A stretch of 64,000 nt of DNA from Desulfobacteraceae bacterium. GTDB lineage: Bacteria; Desulfobacterota; DSM-4660; Desulfatiglandales; Desulfatiglandaceae. The DNA is taken from contig JAUWMR010000003.1 of assembly GCA_030613055.1 (NCBI GenBank), positions 1 through 64,000 on the forward strand, given 5' to 3'. Numbering within the stretch: position 1 is the stretch's first letter; the number at the start of each line of letters is the position of its first letter. A program made the translations under genes and the position numbers. The notes beneath the pieces are model-generated. The model ran no database searches. It had not been told where the DNA came from and saw only the letters and a program-made list of their open reading frames with translations. This document shows, in pieces, positions 35,643-43,784 of this stretch.

Positions 35643-36785
35643 TTAAGCTGGCACGCTTTTCCTTGTATAGGTATAAGCTTTAGGAACCATGGAGTAGAAC
35701 ATCTGCCCGTGGGTATTATCATTTAGTGCACCCCCTTCCTCAAGCGCTTTCACAACTGTTTCAATCTGACTTTCCGAGATAATCATCTCACTAATCTCAC
35801 GAGCCGGAGATATTTTATTGGATTCTGATTTCTCTGTGCTTCGGTATTTTAGTTTGCTTGTTGTTGCCCCTCCCGCGCCGGCATCCATGGCCGCCCTTAT
35901 TAAATCCGCGGTGCGTCCCTCATTGCAAATCAGGATGAAATTCACAAGATCATTTAAATATTTTCTTTTTTTAAAAGCTGATGGATATTTAGAGAATTCA
36001 CGCCGACGCCATCTAGTGCCTCCCTTTATTTCATCGATTACTGAAACTATTTGTTCAATGCTTGCTGCCTGACGGCTCAACCCCACATAAGCTTTCACAT
36101 CGACCAATCCCATCTTTATGGGATAAAGATAAATAAAACCCTTCCCCGGCTGATCTAAGGCCCCAATATCTATCATCATTTCCATCACATTTTCAGCATT
36201 ATGAGACGTTGTCACCAGATTCACAATTTCCTTTTCGGCCGGGATAGCGACTCTCCAGAGCCCGATCTTGTCTCTCAGACCAGTTCCAATACCTAATGTA
36301 ATCGCCGGAACTCCGCTGCCCGTTTCCAATCCAACCTTCGCCAAAAGGTCGCTATCTCCTCTCTGTGCAATGCAGCATATGCCGGTCAAATCACTATATA
36401 ATCCTCTCTTTTTAAATTCGATATCGACATTCAGGATTTTATTCTCCTGGCATTGTTCATGTGCCTTAATCAATGTAACATCTTTACTAAAAACCGAACC
36501 TCTTCCAGGCATATTTAGCCCGCCTTTTTCAATTATACAATTTATAATGGTCTGCTCCATTTCCGAGGAGACCAAAAATGTAATGATGGTGATGGGATCA
36601 TGCAGGATGGATTTACCAGCTCCAAGCATTTTTAACAGGCCTTTCCTCTCCCGTAGTAGGTCCCTTCGCCCTGCTATCGAATTGCTGTATTCTATGCCTA
36701 TGGATTCCAGTTCTTCAAGGATGGCTGATGCTATTTCCTTATCAGAAACAATCGTAATCTCAATGACCTTTTTATTAATGTCCAT
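35643..36785 (-). CDS. Triple PII-like domain protein
   Basis: 380 aa with three GlnB-like ferredoxin folds: about 5-110 (ITIVSDKEIASAILEELESI, IIEKGGLNMPGRGSVF), 130-230 (AITLGIGTGLRDKIGLWRVA, MIDIGALDQPGKGFIYLYP) and 285-375 (LIRAAMDAGAGGATTSKLKY, ALEEGGALNDNTHGQMFY). Each repeat ends in a G(A/G)L...G strand typical of PII. Canonical PII T-loop uridylylation sequence is not seen. It lies 190 bp after the DUF1538 gene on the same strand, an association seen for other PII-like/DUF1538 pairs, so it probably regulates that transporter. Confidence 0.75.
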   Translation of the reverse strand: MDINKKVIEITIVSDKEIASAILEELESIGIEYSNSIAGRRDLLRERKGLLKMLGAGKSILHDPITIITFLVSSEMEQTIINCIIEKGGLNMPGRGSVFSKDVTLIKAHEQCQENKILNVDIEFKKRGLYSDLTGICCIAQRGDSDLLAKVGLETGSGVPAITLGIGTGLRDKIGLWRVAIPAEKEIVNLVTTSHNAENVMEMMIDIGALDQPGKGFIYLYPIKMGLVDVKAYVGLSRQAASIEQIVSVIDEIKGGTRWRRREFSKYPSAFKKRKYLNDLVNFILICNEGRTADLIRAAMDAGAGGATTSKLKYRSTEKSESNKISPAREISEMIISESQIETVVKALEEGGALNDNTHGQMFYSMVPKAYTYTRKSVPA

Positions 36786-36864
36786 TAAAATGAATCATCC
36801 TGTATATGTTAATAGTACCTTAGCGATAAAATTCTGCGCAAAACATGCAGAAAATCGCAGAATT

Positions 36865-36985
36865 GAAAAAGTGTGAAGTGCCTAAAGTGTCTAAAGTTGT
36901 GGAATTCTATTTATTTTTAAAACAGACGGAGCGAAGCGACACCTTAACTTTAGGCACTTCAAACTTTAGTTCACTTTAGGCACTT
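36865..36985. repeat. CTAAAGTG-unit inverted repeat before the PII-like gene
   Basis: AAGTGCCTAAAGTGTCTAAA is followed 60 bp later by the inverse TTTAGTTCACTTTAGGCACT, and the DUF1538 coding end overlaps the right arm. Shares CTAAAGTTGTGGAATTCT with 28428-28445. Confidence 0.6.
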
Positions 36986-39072
36986 TCCTGCCGTATAGCC
37001 TTTCTCCTCTTGTTTACATAAAGTCCAACTGTCAACACTGCCAGTATTGGACACACCGATGCCATGGACAATATGCCAAAACCCTCTACCACGTTCACCT
37101 GTTTGCCTATCCCCAATCCAATGGCAAGCACTAAAGGTACAGTGATCGGTCCTGTTGTCACCCCTGCACTATCCCATGCTATATTCACAAATTCCTCGGT
37201 GGATATTTTCGTAATAATGAGGAGTAAAAGGTATGGCGGGATTAGCAGATATACCAAAGGCACATTCCAGATAATTTTTACCACACCGAGAAGCATGCCA
37301 AGGCCCACGCCGGAAGCCACAGCCTGTATTAAAAGCGATTTTTTAAATGTTCCTACAGTTAATTCCTCTACTTTTAAACCCAGCGCATTTAATGCAGGTT
37401 CAGCTAAAGTTGCACCATAACCCATGATAAAAGCAAATAATAATACCACCCAAAAACCCAACATTCCTTTCTCCCCTCCAAATAACGGCCCTTTTGTAGG
37501 CGTATGGATGTATTCCTTGTTTGAAGGGTCGTAGGAACTCTGATCAAAAGGAATTGGCACATATTCATTCTTAATATTGGCATAGAAAAATTTTTCTTTT
37601 TCTCCATTTGGCTTTGTGGCGGTCAGGACAATCTCCTCATTAAAATTGATAATGGTCTGCCTTTCATTAATTAAATGAATTTTTGTAAAAGAAGAAGGGA
37701 CATTGGTGCCCACGCTATTGCCGAGTTTTGATAACCCGAGCTCAATACCAATACTAAACAGGCCCATGCCAACAACAGCCAGTATAATTCCCAGTATTAT
37801 TTCATCTGGTTTTGGAAGCTTTTCACGTAACACTAAAAACAAGACCAGAAAAAAGAAAATGGTAAGCGGTATGATCGCTTGAACAGCCGCTTTGCCATTG
37901 CGCAACAAAACATCAACCGGACTGGTTATTATCTTTTTACCACCGGAATAGTTTTTTACTGCCTCTTTAATGGCGTTGGGCTTGTAAAAAACAGCAAGCC
38001 TTTGTGATTCAGTGCCTTTTTGAACAGCCCAATTTTTTAAAAGTTCAATATCTTCTTTTCCAAAAACGGATTTTCTTAAACCTGGATCTTTTTTCAGTTT
38101 GCCAATGAATTCGATCATTTTTTCATGGTTGCCGTCAAAAAGAGCAATCTGACTAATTGGTTGTGCGTTTTGCAATGCATATCCAATCATTTCATTTTTA
38201 TTATTAAACAAATTCAATCTCTTGGATTGATTTTCCTTGGCGAAAAATTTGGTCTCTTCCATGGGCTGAGGGACTCTGTCGAGATAAAAAGCGCCTAAAG
38301 ATAGTACTGCTAAAATCGGGAATAACGATGCAAGCGTTACTACGCCCAAACCCGAAGATTGCGAAGTTCCGCCGGATACAATTCTACAGATACCGATGCC
38401 CAGCGCCAGGACCAAGGGAACCGTTACAGGCCCTGTTGTGACAGCGCCGCAGTCCCACGCCAGGCCTGTTAAGAATTTCATATTGGGCTGAAAAAGCGAC
38501 CATAAAGAAAAAGCTGAAAGTATGCCAACCAAAATATAAATAAAAGGCTTTAATGACCAGCCATATAAAAATCTGAGCATACCGAACAACACAGCGATGC
38601 CAACACCCACGCCTACTGAATACACAAGATAATTGGAATATTTATTTAGAAACACAAAAAGCAAGGGCGCGTCCCAGGCCTTTACAGATGTACCGGCAGC
38701 TTTTAATATACCAATAGCGGGTTCGGCAAAAGTTGCGCCTATGCCTAAAATAAAAGCAAAGGTTAATGTAATGGGCAGTATGGTTTTTCGAGGCAGTTTA
38801 ATTCCTATGATCTCGCCTAAAGGCATTAAGCCTAAAAAGAGCCCTTCTATAAAAAGGGCCAACCCGAGAACTACCACAGCAATTCCTGTTGCAACGATCG
38901 CAGCTTCACTAATAGCAATGTTTAAAACAATAGTTTGAAAACAAATTAAATAAATGACAATAAGCGCTACGGATTTAATCTGCGCTATTATACGCTTTTT
39001 TATATAAGGAACTAATAATCCAATTTTTTGGTTAACGCTGATATTTACTATTGATTTCTGTTTAGTAGCCAT
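36976..39072 (-). CDS. DUF1538 membrane protein, internally duplicated
   Basis: 698 aa. Two homologous multi-span halves of about 240 residues are separated by a soluble stretch (about 265-410). Paired motifs are GIGATFAEPAIGIL / GYGATLAEPALNAL and AWDCGAVTTGPVTVPLVLAL / AWDSAGVTTGPITVPLVLAI, which suggests an inverted or tandem transporter repeat. DUF1538 members are predicted permeases of unknown substrate. The PII-like gene follows it, so nitrogen- or nucleotide-linked regulation of transport is inferred. Confidence 0.87.
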   Translation of the reverse strand: MATKQKSIVNISVNQKIGLLVPYIKKRIIAQIKSVALIVIYLICFQTIVLNIAISEAAIVATGIAVVVLGLALFIEGLFLGLMPLGEIIGIKLPRKTILPITLTFAFILGIGATFAEPAIGILKAAGTSVKAWDAPLLFVFLNKYSNYLVYSVGVGVGIAVLFGMLRFLYGWSLKPFIYILVGILSAFSLWSLFQPNMKFLTGLAWDCGAVTTGPVTVPLVLALGIGICRIVSGGTSQSSGLGVVTLASLFPILAVLSLGAFYLDRVPQPMEETKFFAKENQSKRLNLFNNKNEMIGYALQNAQPISQIALFDGNHEKMIEFIGKLKKDPGLRKSVFGKEDIELLKNWAVQKGTESQRLAVFYKPNAIKEAVKNYSGGKKIITSPVDVLLRNGKAAVQAIIPLTIFFFLVLFLVLREKLPKPDEIILGIILAVVGMGLFSIGIELGLSKLGNSVGTNVPSSFTKIHLINERQTIINFNEEIVLTATKPNGEKEKFFYANIKNEYVPIPFDQSSYDPSNKEYIHTPTKGPLFGGEKGMLGFWVVLLFAFIMGYGATLAEPALNALGLKVEELTVGTFKKSLLIQAVASGVGLGMLLGVVKIIWNVPLVYLLIPPYLLLLIITKISTEEFVNIAWDSAGVTTGPITVPLVLAIGLGIGKQVNVVEGFGILSMASVCPILAVLTVGLYVNKRRKAIRQESA

Positions 39073-39616
39073 TATTTATCTGTTCCCATCTGTTATGTAA
39101 TCAAAATACGTTTATCAGAATTATAAATCAGGTATGATGCCGGGACCATCAGGAATCACTGAACAAACATCATTTCTCAAGCTTTTCCAGAACGCCTTTA
39201 TCCTTGCCGCGTAGGGCGAGATGATTCTGGTTCTGGGCAATAGAAGAGGGACTTCCGTTTCAAACGGATTCTTCGGGACAAGTCTGTATCCGGCCGCTTT
39301 CATATCATTTGATATTTCTTGTGCCTTCCTGTCGTCTCTTGAACCATTTAACTTCCTCGTTATGTTTTGGAATACTTATTTAAATTTACAATATTATTGT
39401 GCTAATAATCAGTAATGTTTTTATGTGCACAAATCACAATGTTATTCCTTCATATATTTTCAATATTTTTTTGCAGTATATCATTTTAAATCTCATATTG
39501 CCAATAAGTTATATAAAAAATGATATTGTAGAAAAACTGATTCCTGGTATGCATTCCAAAGATATTTTTTCGATAATAAGTCTGACGTTTCTAAATGACA
39601 TTTAACACTACCAGGC

Positions 39617-39890
39617 TATAGGAAATCGAAAATAGATTCGCTTGGGGCCTTACATCACATATATTGTTAGGGGAATCGAACGCAGCAAAATATTTAAGGA
39701 TAGAACAGACCGTAGTAATTTTTTGAATCGACTCGGAGGAATCAGCCATGAAGCAAAAACCAGCTGTTTTGCCTGGGCCTTGACCTCAAACCATTTTAAT
39801 ATGCTGCTAAAGACCGTTCAAGTTCCCATTGCCACAGTGATGAGACGGCTGTTGACCGGGTATGCTGTCACCTATAATATTAAACTATAA
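39617..39890 (+). pseudogene. REP-associated Y1 transposase (RAYT) relic, frameshifted and truncated
   Basis: KSKIDSLGALHHI is encoded in one frame (39623-39661), then IVRGIERSKIFKDRTDRSNF continues one base later after an extra T at 39662. The helix CFAWALTSNHFNMLLKT keeps the H-x-N variant of the HUH motif (usual NHFHLLL) and the protein stops at TYNIKL, before the catalytic tyrosine. It is therefore inactive. Such transposases mobilise REP hairpins like those in this window. The rest of 39073-39616 holds no convincing gene. Confidence 0.75.
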
Positions 39891-39962
39891 AACTAAAGGG
39901 CGTCCTCATTTTCACATTTCCTGATTATTTCTAAGTAAATAAAGAATATTATTGAAAATTTC

Positions 39963-39989
39963 TTGACATTACTCGTGTTTTTTTATAAT
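39963..39989 (+). promoter_or_regulatory. Consensus sigma-70 promoter of the outer-membrane protein
   Basis: TTGACA (39963-39968) and TATAAT (39984-39989) are both perfect, separated by 15 bases, which is slightly short. A leader of about 145 nt follows before the 40140 start. Confidence 0.65.
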
Positions 39990-40041
39990 GGAATTTATAC
40001 GCACTTTTTAAGTGTGCCTTAACCAAAATCGGAGGTGTTCT

Positions 40042-40050
40042 ATGGCTTGA
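40042..40050 (+). other. Two-codon mini-ORF in the leader of the outer-membrane protein
   Basis: ATGGCTTGA, a Met-Ala-stop frame, is preceded by CGGAGG at 40030-40035. It lies within the 5' leader and might bind ribosomes without making a protein. Confidence 0.3.
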
Positions 40051-40139
40051 AAATCCAGCCTTTATTTCAAGAAAAAAAATTAATGCATTTTAAAACAGGA
40101 GGTCTAATCATATTAGCCCTCAGAAAGGAGAAATGAGTC

Positions 40140-40799
40140 ATGCTGAAAAAAATAATCGTTATGTTTGTGTTCGTTATTCCGTTCATTCTGTCTTCTTCAA
40201 GTCTTTTTGCTGAAGACGCAAAATTTGGTGTAGGTGTTCGGGTTGGAATGAAAACATTTACAGGGGACGATATTATCATTGATGGTGAAAGTAACGATAT
40301 TGATTTTGATTCCTCGCTTGTTGTAGGAGGCAGTGCCACCTGTTTCTTAACTGATTACTTTTCGCTGGAACTGAGTGCTGACTATATGACCAAGAGCGAT
40401 ATGGATGTTACAGCAGGGGGGGAAACTATAAATATGGGTGAGCTTACATCAGTTCCATTGTTGCTCACGGCTCGGTTTCATATGCCGATTATGGATGGAG
40501 TTATTAGTCCCTATATTGGAGGTGGCGGAGGTGTGTTCTTCAATAGCTTCGATATTAACACAACTACCGTGCCTCCGGGCGCTAACATGGAAGTTGACAC
40601 CAGTTGGGGGGGGCATGTTGGCGGTGGCGTGGAAATATTTTTAGGCAAAGAAAAAAGAGCCTCCTTAAATCTGGATGCAAAGTACATCTGGACTGCAGCA
40701 GATTTTACTTTTAGCACACCAGGAGGGATTCCGGACACAAACTGCATAGATTTAAGCGGGTTTTATGGGGTTATTGGTGTGAAATTTTTCCTTAATTGA
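40140..40799 (+). CDS. OmpW-like outer-membrane beta-barrel protein
   Basis: 219 aa with a signal peptide (MLKKIIVMFVFVIPFILSSS ... LFAEDA) and AAAGGAG before the ATG. It has alternating hydrophobic strands (FGVGVRVGMKTFTGDDII, SLELSADYMTKSDMDVT, VISPYIGGGGGVFFNSFD, HVGGGVEIFLGKEKRASLNL) and ends in GVIGVKFFLN, a typical barrel end. It fits the eight-stranded OmpW/OmpA-barrel group. A consensus promoter suggests strong expression. Confidence 0.78.
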   Translation: MLKKIIVMFVFVIPFILSSSSLFAEDAKFGVGVRVGMKTFTGDDIIIDGESNDIDFDSSLVVGGSATCFLTDYFSLELSADYMTKSDMDVTAGGETINMGELTSVPLLLTARFHMPIMDGVISPYIGGGGGVFFNSFDINTTTVPPGANMEVDTSWGGHVGGGVEIFLGKEKRASLNLDAKYIWTAADFTFSTPGGIPDTNCIDLSGFYGVIGVKFFLN

Positions 40800-40887
40800 T
40801 TTATTGAGGTCTAAATTTTTAATTTAACCCCTCTTCGGGAGGAAAATTGTCGGTTGAAGATTGAGTTACCCGTTAAAAGGCAGGTAA

Positions 40888-40922
40888 AAAAAAGGTTGGC
40901 CTATTTTTTGGCTAACCTTTTG
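40888..40922 (-). terminator. Bidirectional terminator for the tRNA operon
   Basis: AAAAGGTTGGCC and GGCTAACCTTTT form a stem around TATTTTTT, with A- and T-tracts on both sides, directly after the tRNA-Glu 3' end on the minus strand. Confidence 0.7.
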
Positions 40923-40930
40923 ATTTTATA

Positions 40931-41006
40931 TGGTAGTCCCAACGGGACTCGAACCCGTGTCGCCGGCGTGAGAGGCCGGTATCCTAGACCGCTAGACGAT
41001 GGGACC
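40931..41006 (-). tRNA. tRNA-Glu (CTC)
   Basis: 76 nt including the encoded CCA. The minus strand starts GGTCCCATCGTCTAGCGG; the anticodon arm is CCGGC-CTCTCAC-GCCGG with anticodon CTC; the T arm contains GGTTCGAGTCC. The acceptor stem has a terminal G-U pair. Confidence 0.93.
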
Positions 41007-41009
41007 ATA

Positions 41010-41083
41010 TGGCTGGGGGACGAGGATTCGAACCTCGGTTAACGGGGCCAGAACCCGTCGTATTACCCCTATACGATCCCCCA
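41010..41083 (-). tRNA. tRNA-Gln (CTG)
   Basis: 74 nt including CCA. The minus strand starts TGGGGGATCGTATAGGGG; the anticodon arm is ACGGG-TTCTGGC-CCCGT with anticodon CTG; the T arm contains GGTTCGAATCC. Three bases separate it from tRNA-Glu, so they share a transcript. Confidence 0.93.
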
Positions 41084-41094
41084 GTCGGTGTTTT

Positions 41095-41122
41095 AATTTA
41101 GTGAATTCCCTGAAAAAGTCAA
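41095..41122 (-). promoter_or_regulatory. tRNA operon promoter
   Basis: On the minus strand TTGACT (41117-41122) and TAAATT (41095-41100) are spaced by 16 bases and end 11 bases before the tRNA-Gln 5' end. Confidence 0.6.
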
Positions 41123-41291
41123 GTGAAATAAACGCGTTCATTAGCCGCAGACACACGTGCTATTTATCAGGCCCAGGGGATATTCCTATTTCACGGTGTA
41201 CATTTGAACACTGAGATTCCTGAAATGTTTCGTGTTAAACGTTGCTATTGAATCAGCTCCCGCCTTTTGAGATAATACAGCGATGTACGCA

Positions 41292-42281
41292 TTATTTTTT
41301 TACGACCTTCCAGCAGCGAACCATATGTCCTTCACCGGCATCATAAAAATCGATCTCCTGGTTACGGCACTGCTCCTCAACCAGAGTACATCTGCCCTGG
41401 AACTTGCATCCTGGAGGCGGGTCTAACGCGCTGGGTACATCGCCTTTCAAGGACTGCATCCTTAGCTTCTGTCCAGGTTCCGGCACAGGTACTGATGAAA
41501 GGAGCGCAAGCGTATAGGGATGGAGGGGGTTTTCAAAAAGTTCGGCAGTCCTTGAGTACTCCATGATGTGACCCAGGTACATGACAGCAACTTGATCACT
41601 TAAATACCCTACTACATTGAGATCGTGAGAGATAAAAAGATAGCTGAGGCCAAGCTCGTCCTGAAGGTCTTTTAAAAGATTGATGATCTGGGCCTGTATA
41701 GACACATCCAAGGCTGAGATGGGCTCATCACAGATGATTAAAGAAGGCTCAACGCTCAGCGCCCGCGCGATGCCGATGCGCTGGCGCTGCCCCCCGCTGA
41801 ATTCGTGGGGATAACGATCCGCGCTTCCATAGGACATCCCGACCATGTTAAGGAGTCTATCAATCCGTTCCTTGCGTTTTTTTCCCGGAACTCCTGAAAT
41901 TCGAAGGCCCTCCTCAATGGATTGCCCGGCAGTCATCCGGGGATTCAGAGAACCGTAAGGGTCCTGAAATACAATCTGCATCTCCTTTCTGAGCGGCTTT
42001 ATATCCTTTTCCGATGATTTGCTAATATCGCGACCCCGATAAGCGATTTGCCCCGCGTCTGCTTCCAAGAGTTTAAGAATGAGCCTGGCTACCGTGGATT
42101 TTCCGCACCCGCTTTCACCCACAAGACCAAGCGTCTTCGCCTGTTCAATCTCAAAAGCCACGCCGTCAACGGCCTTAATCCACCCGCCTATCCTCTGAAA
42201 AAATCCCCTTCGAACCGGAAAGTATTTTTTCAGGCCATTTACCTTGAGCACGCTATTATTAGATGAAATGGTTTGTTCCAT
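41292..42281 (-). CDS. dppF: Peptide ABC transporter ATPase, DppF/OppF type
   Basis: 329 aa. Walker [19 protein letters not shown], signature HEFSGGQRQRIGIARAL, Walker B LIICDEPISALDV and the switch histidine in LFISHDLNVV are intact. The C-terminal oligopeptide-ABC extension with GCKFQGRCTLVEEQC supplies the cysteines of the known Fe-S or zinc cluster. Starts 16 bp after the dppD stop; last gene of the transporter operon. Confidence 0.93.
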   Translation of the reverse strand: MEQTISSNNSVLKVNGLKKYFPVRRGFFQRIGGWIKAVDGVAFEIEQAKTLGLVGESGCGKSTVARLILKLLEADAGQIAYRGRDISKSSEKDIKPLRKEMQIVFQDPYGSLNPRMTAGQSIEEGLRISGVPGKKRKERIDRLLNMVGMSYGSADRYPHEFSGGQRQRIGIARALSVEPSLIICDEPISALDVSIQAQIINLLKDLQDELGLSYLFISHDLNVVGYLSDQVAVMYLGHIMEYSRTAELFENPLHPYTLALLSSVPVPEPGQKLRMQSLKGDVPSALDPPPGCKFQGRCTLVEEQCRNQEIDFYDAGEGHMVRCWKVVKK

Positions 42282-42297
42282 AATTAGGGGTCGTCTC

Positions 42298-43287
42298 TCA
42301 CCGTTCTATTTTTTCATCATGAAAAAGAACCGGGCAGCGGCTCAGGTGGCCGTCGCCATAATCGCACATTTCCGGAAATTGGGTTCCACAACTATTGATT
42401 GCGAAATCACACCGAGGATGAAAAGGGCATCCATTCGGTTTATAGGCCGGGTCGGGCACGTTGCCCGGGATGCTGTGAAGCCTTGTTCCCCGTTTGGAGC
42501 GAACCGGAAGGGATGCCAGCAGTCCTTGAGTATAAGGGTGTTGTGAATCTTCAAAGACCTGAGACGTAGTTCCCTGTTCCGCGATAATACCCGCGTACAT
42601 GACGTAGACACGATCGGCGATATTCGCCACAACGCCTAAATCGTGGGTAATGTACAGGACCGACATGGAGCGTTTTTCCTGAAGCGACCTGAAAAGCTGC
42701 ATGATCTGGGCCTGTATGGTCACGTCAAGGGCGGTGGTAGGTTCGTCCGCTATAATGAGATCCGGATTGCATGCAAGGGCCATTGCAATCATCACCCTCT
42801 GCCTCTGCCCGCCGCTTAGTTGATGAGGGTAGTCTTTGAGCCGCTCTTCAGGCGAGGGAATTCCTACATCTTTTATGAGCTGAATACAACGTATGCGTAA
42901 CTCCTCGGGGGTAATCTGTTCATGGATCTTTATAGCCTCCCCAATCTGGTCGCCTATGGTGAAAACAGGATTGAGGGATGCCAGGGGTTCCTGGAAGACC
43001 ATTGAAATACGATTCCCACGAATCTCCTGCAGCTCTTCTTCACCAAGGGTTAAAAGATCTCGCCCTTCAAACAGGATGCTGCCTCCGGCGATTTCACCGG
43101 GCGGCGTCGGTATAAGCCCGAGAATGGAGAGGGCCGAAACTGTCTTCCCGCAACCTGATTCGCCTACGAGACAGACCGTCTCTCCGGGACGGATTTCATA
43201 GCTGACCCCGTCCACGGCCCGGGCGATATTTTCATTGCCGTGGAAATAGACCCTGAGATCTTCGATGGATAGCAGACTGTTGGTCAT
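42298..43287 (-). CDS. dppD: Peptide ABC transporter ATPase, DppD/OppD type
   Basis: 329 aa from the ATG at 43287 ([20 protein letters not shown]). A longer frame back to 43326 would be translated from the inverted repeat and is rejected. Walker A is [18 protein letters not shown], the signature is [17 protein letters not shown], Walker B is [13 protein letters not shown], and the C-terminal extension has [17 protein letters not shown]. It pairs with DppF to energise uptake. Confidence 0.93.
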   Translation of the reverse strand: MTNSLLSIEDLRVYFHGNENIARAVDGVSYEIRPGETVCLVGESGCGKTVSALSILGLIPTPPGEIAGGSILFEGRDLLTLGEEELQEIRGNRISMVFQEPLASLNPVFTIGDQIGEAIKIHEQITPEELRIRCIQLIKDVGIPSPEERLKDYPHQLSGGQRQRVMIAMALACNPDLIIADEPTTALDVTIQAQIMQLFRSLQEKRSMSVLYITHDLGVVANIADRVYVMYAGIIAEQGTTSQVFEDSQHPYTQGLLASLPVRSKRGTRLHSIPGNVPDPAYKPNGCPFHPRCDFAINSCGTQFPEMCDYGDGHLSRCPVLFHDEKIER

Positions 43288-43298
43288 GAAAAACCTAA

Positions 43299-43784
43299 TC
43301 ACGAAAACACGAAAGTACGAAAACACGAAAAATAAAAAATGAGCAGAGAGAAAATGTCAGTTCGAAACTCATTTAGTTAAATAAAATCAAACTAAGAAAG
43401 AGTATTAAGATATATCATAAATCAATTTACTATTCTTTTTACTTCCAGAGTAGGCTTGGCAAAATTTATCAAAAGACCTACTTTCAAACTGGTAGCCTTC
43501 AGATAAGATCTAAGTTGTGCAAGATGAATATCTGCGAAGTCCTTTACCGCCTTTAATTCAACAATGATTTCGTCTTCAACAACCAAATCAAGCCGATGAG
43601 TGCCCACTTCAACACCAAAATATTCAATTTTAATCTTTTTTTGTGATTCAAAAAAACCTGGACCCAGCTCCTTGTGTACCCTGATTGCCGCTCCAATTAT
43701 TTCCTTGCTCAGATTTTCAAAACGGTGCATTCCTTTGGACCCTGTCATTTTAGTGCTTTCGTCCTTTCGTGTTTTCGTGATCAA
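43299..43784. mobile_element. Inverted-repeat-bounded GxxExxY cassette within the dpp operon
   Basis: TCACGAAAACACGAAAGTAC (from 43299) and its inverse, read on the minus strand from 43784 as TTGATCACGAAAACACGAAA, share ATCACGAAAACACGAAAG and then diverge slightly ((T/G)ACGAAA(A/G)CAC). They enclose about 450 bp holding one gene, between dppC and dppD. The right arm supplies the dppC stop codon TGA, and the left arm begins 12 bp upstream of the dppD start. This looks like an insertion of a defined unit; no transposase is inside. Confidence 0.65.
43422..43748 (-). CDS. GxxExxY-family nuclease-like protein, internally shortened
   Basis: 108 aa from the ATG at 43748; a TTG start at 43784 lies in the inverted repeat. 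The family core is visible: LSKEIIGAAIRVHKELGPGF, RLDLVVEDEIIVELKAVKDF (the D...ExK of a PD-(D/E)xK-like fold) and LAQLRSYLKATSLKVGLLIN. The stretch that normally follows GPGxxES, the YxxAL helix and about 15 residues, is missing in frame. So the namesake tyrosine is lost although the D/ExK residues remain. The family's role is not established. Confidence 0.75.
   Translation of the reverse strand: MTGSKGMHRFENLSKEIIGAAIRVHKELGPGFFESQKKIKIEYFGVEVGTHRLDLVVEDEIIVELKAVKDFADIHLAQLRSYLKATSLKVGLLINFAKPTLEVKRIVN

Noticed and set aside
39121-39303. 60-codon minus-strand frame (KAAGYRLVPKNPFETEVPLL)
   Set aside because: No family recognised and no ribosome site; possibly a gene remnant but I cannot support it.
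43288-43326. Longer DppD start
   Set aside because: The extra 13 codons come from the inverted repeat; the conserved protein begins at MTNSLL.
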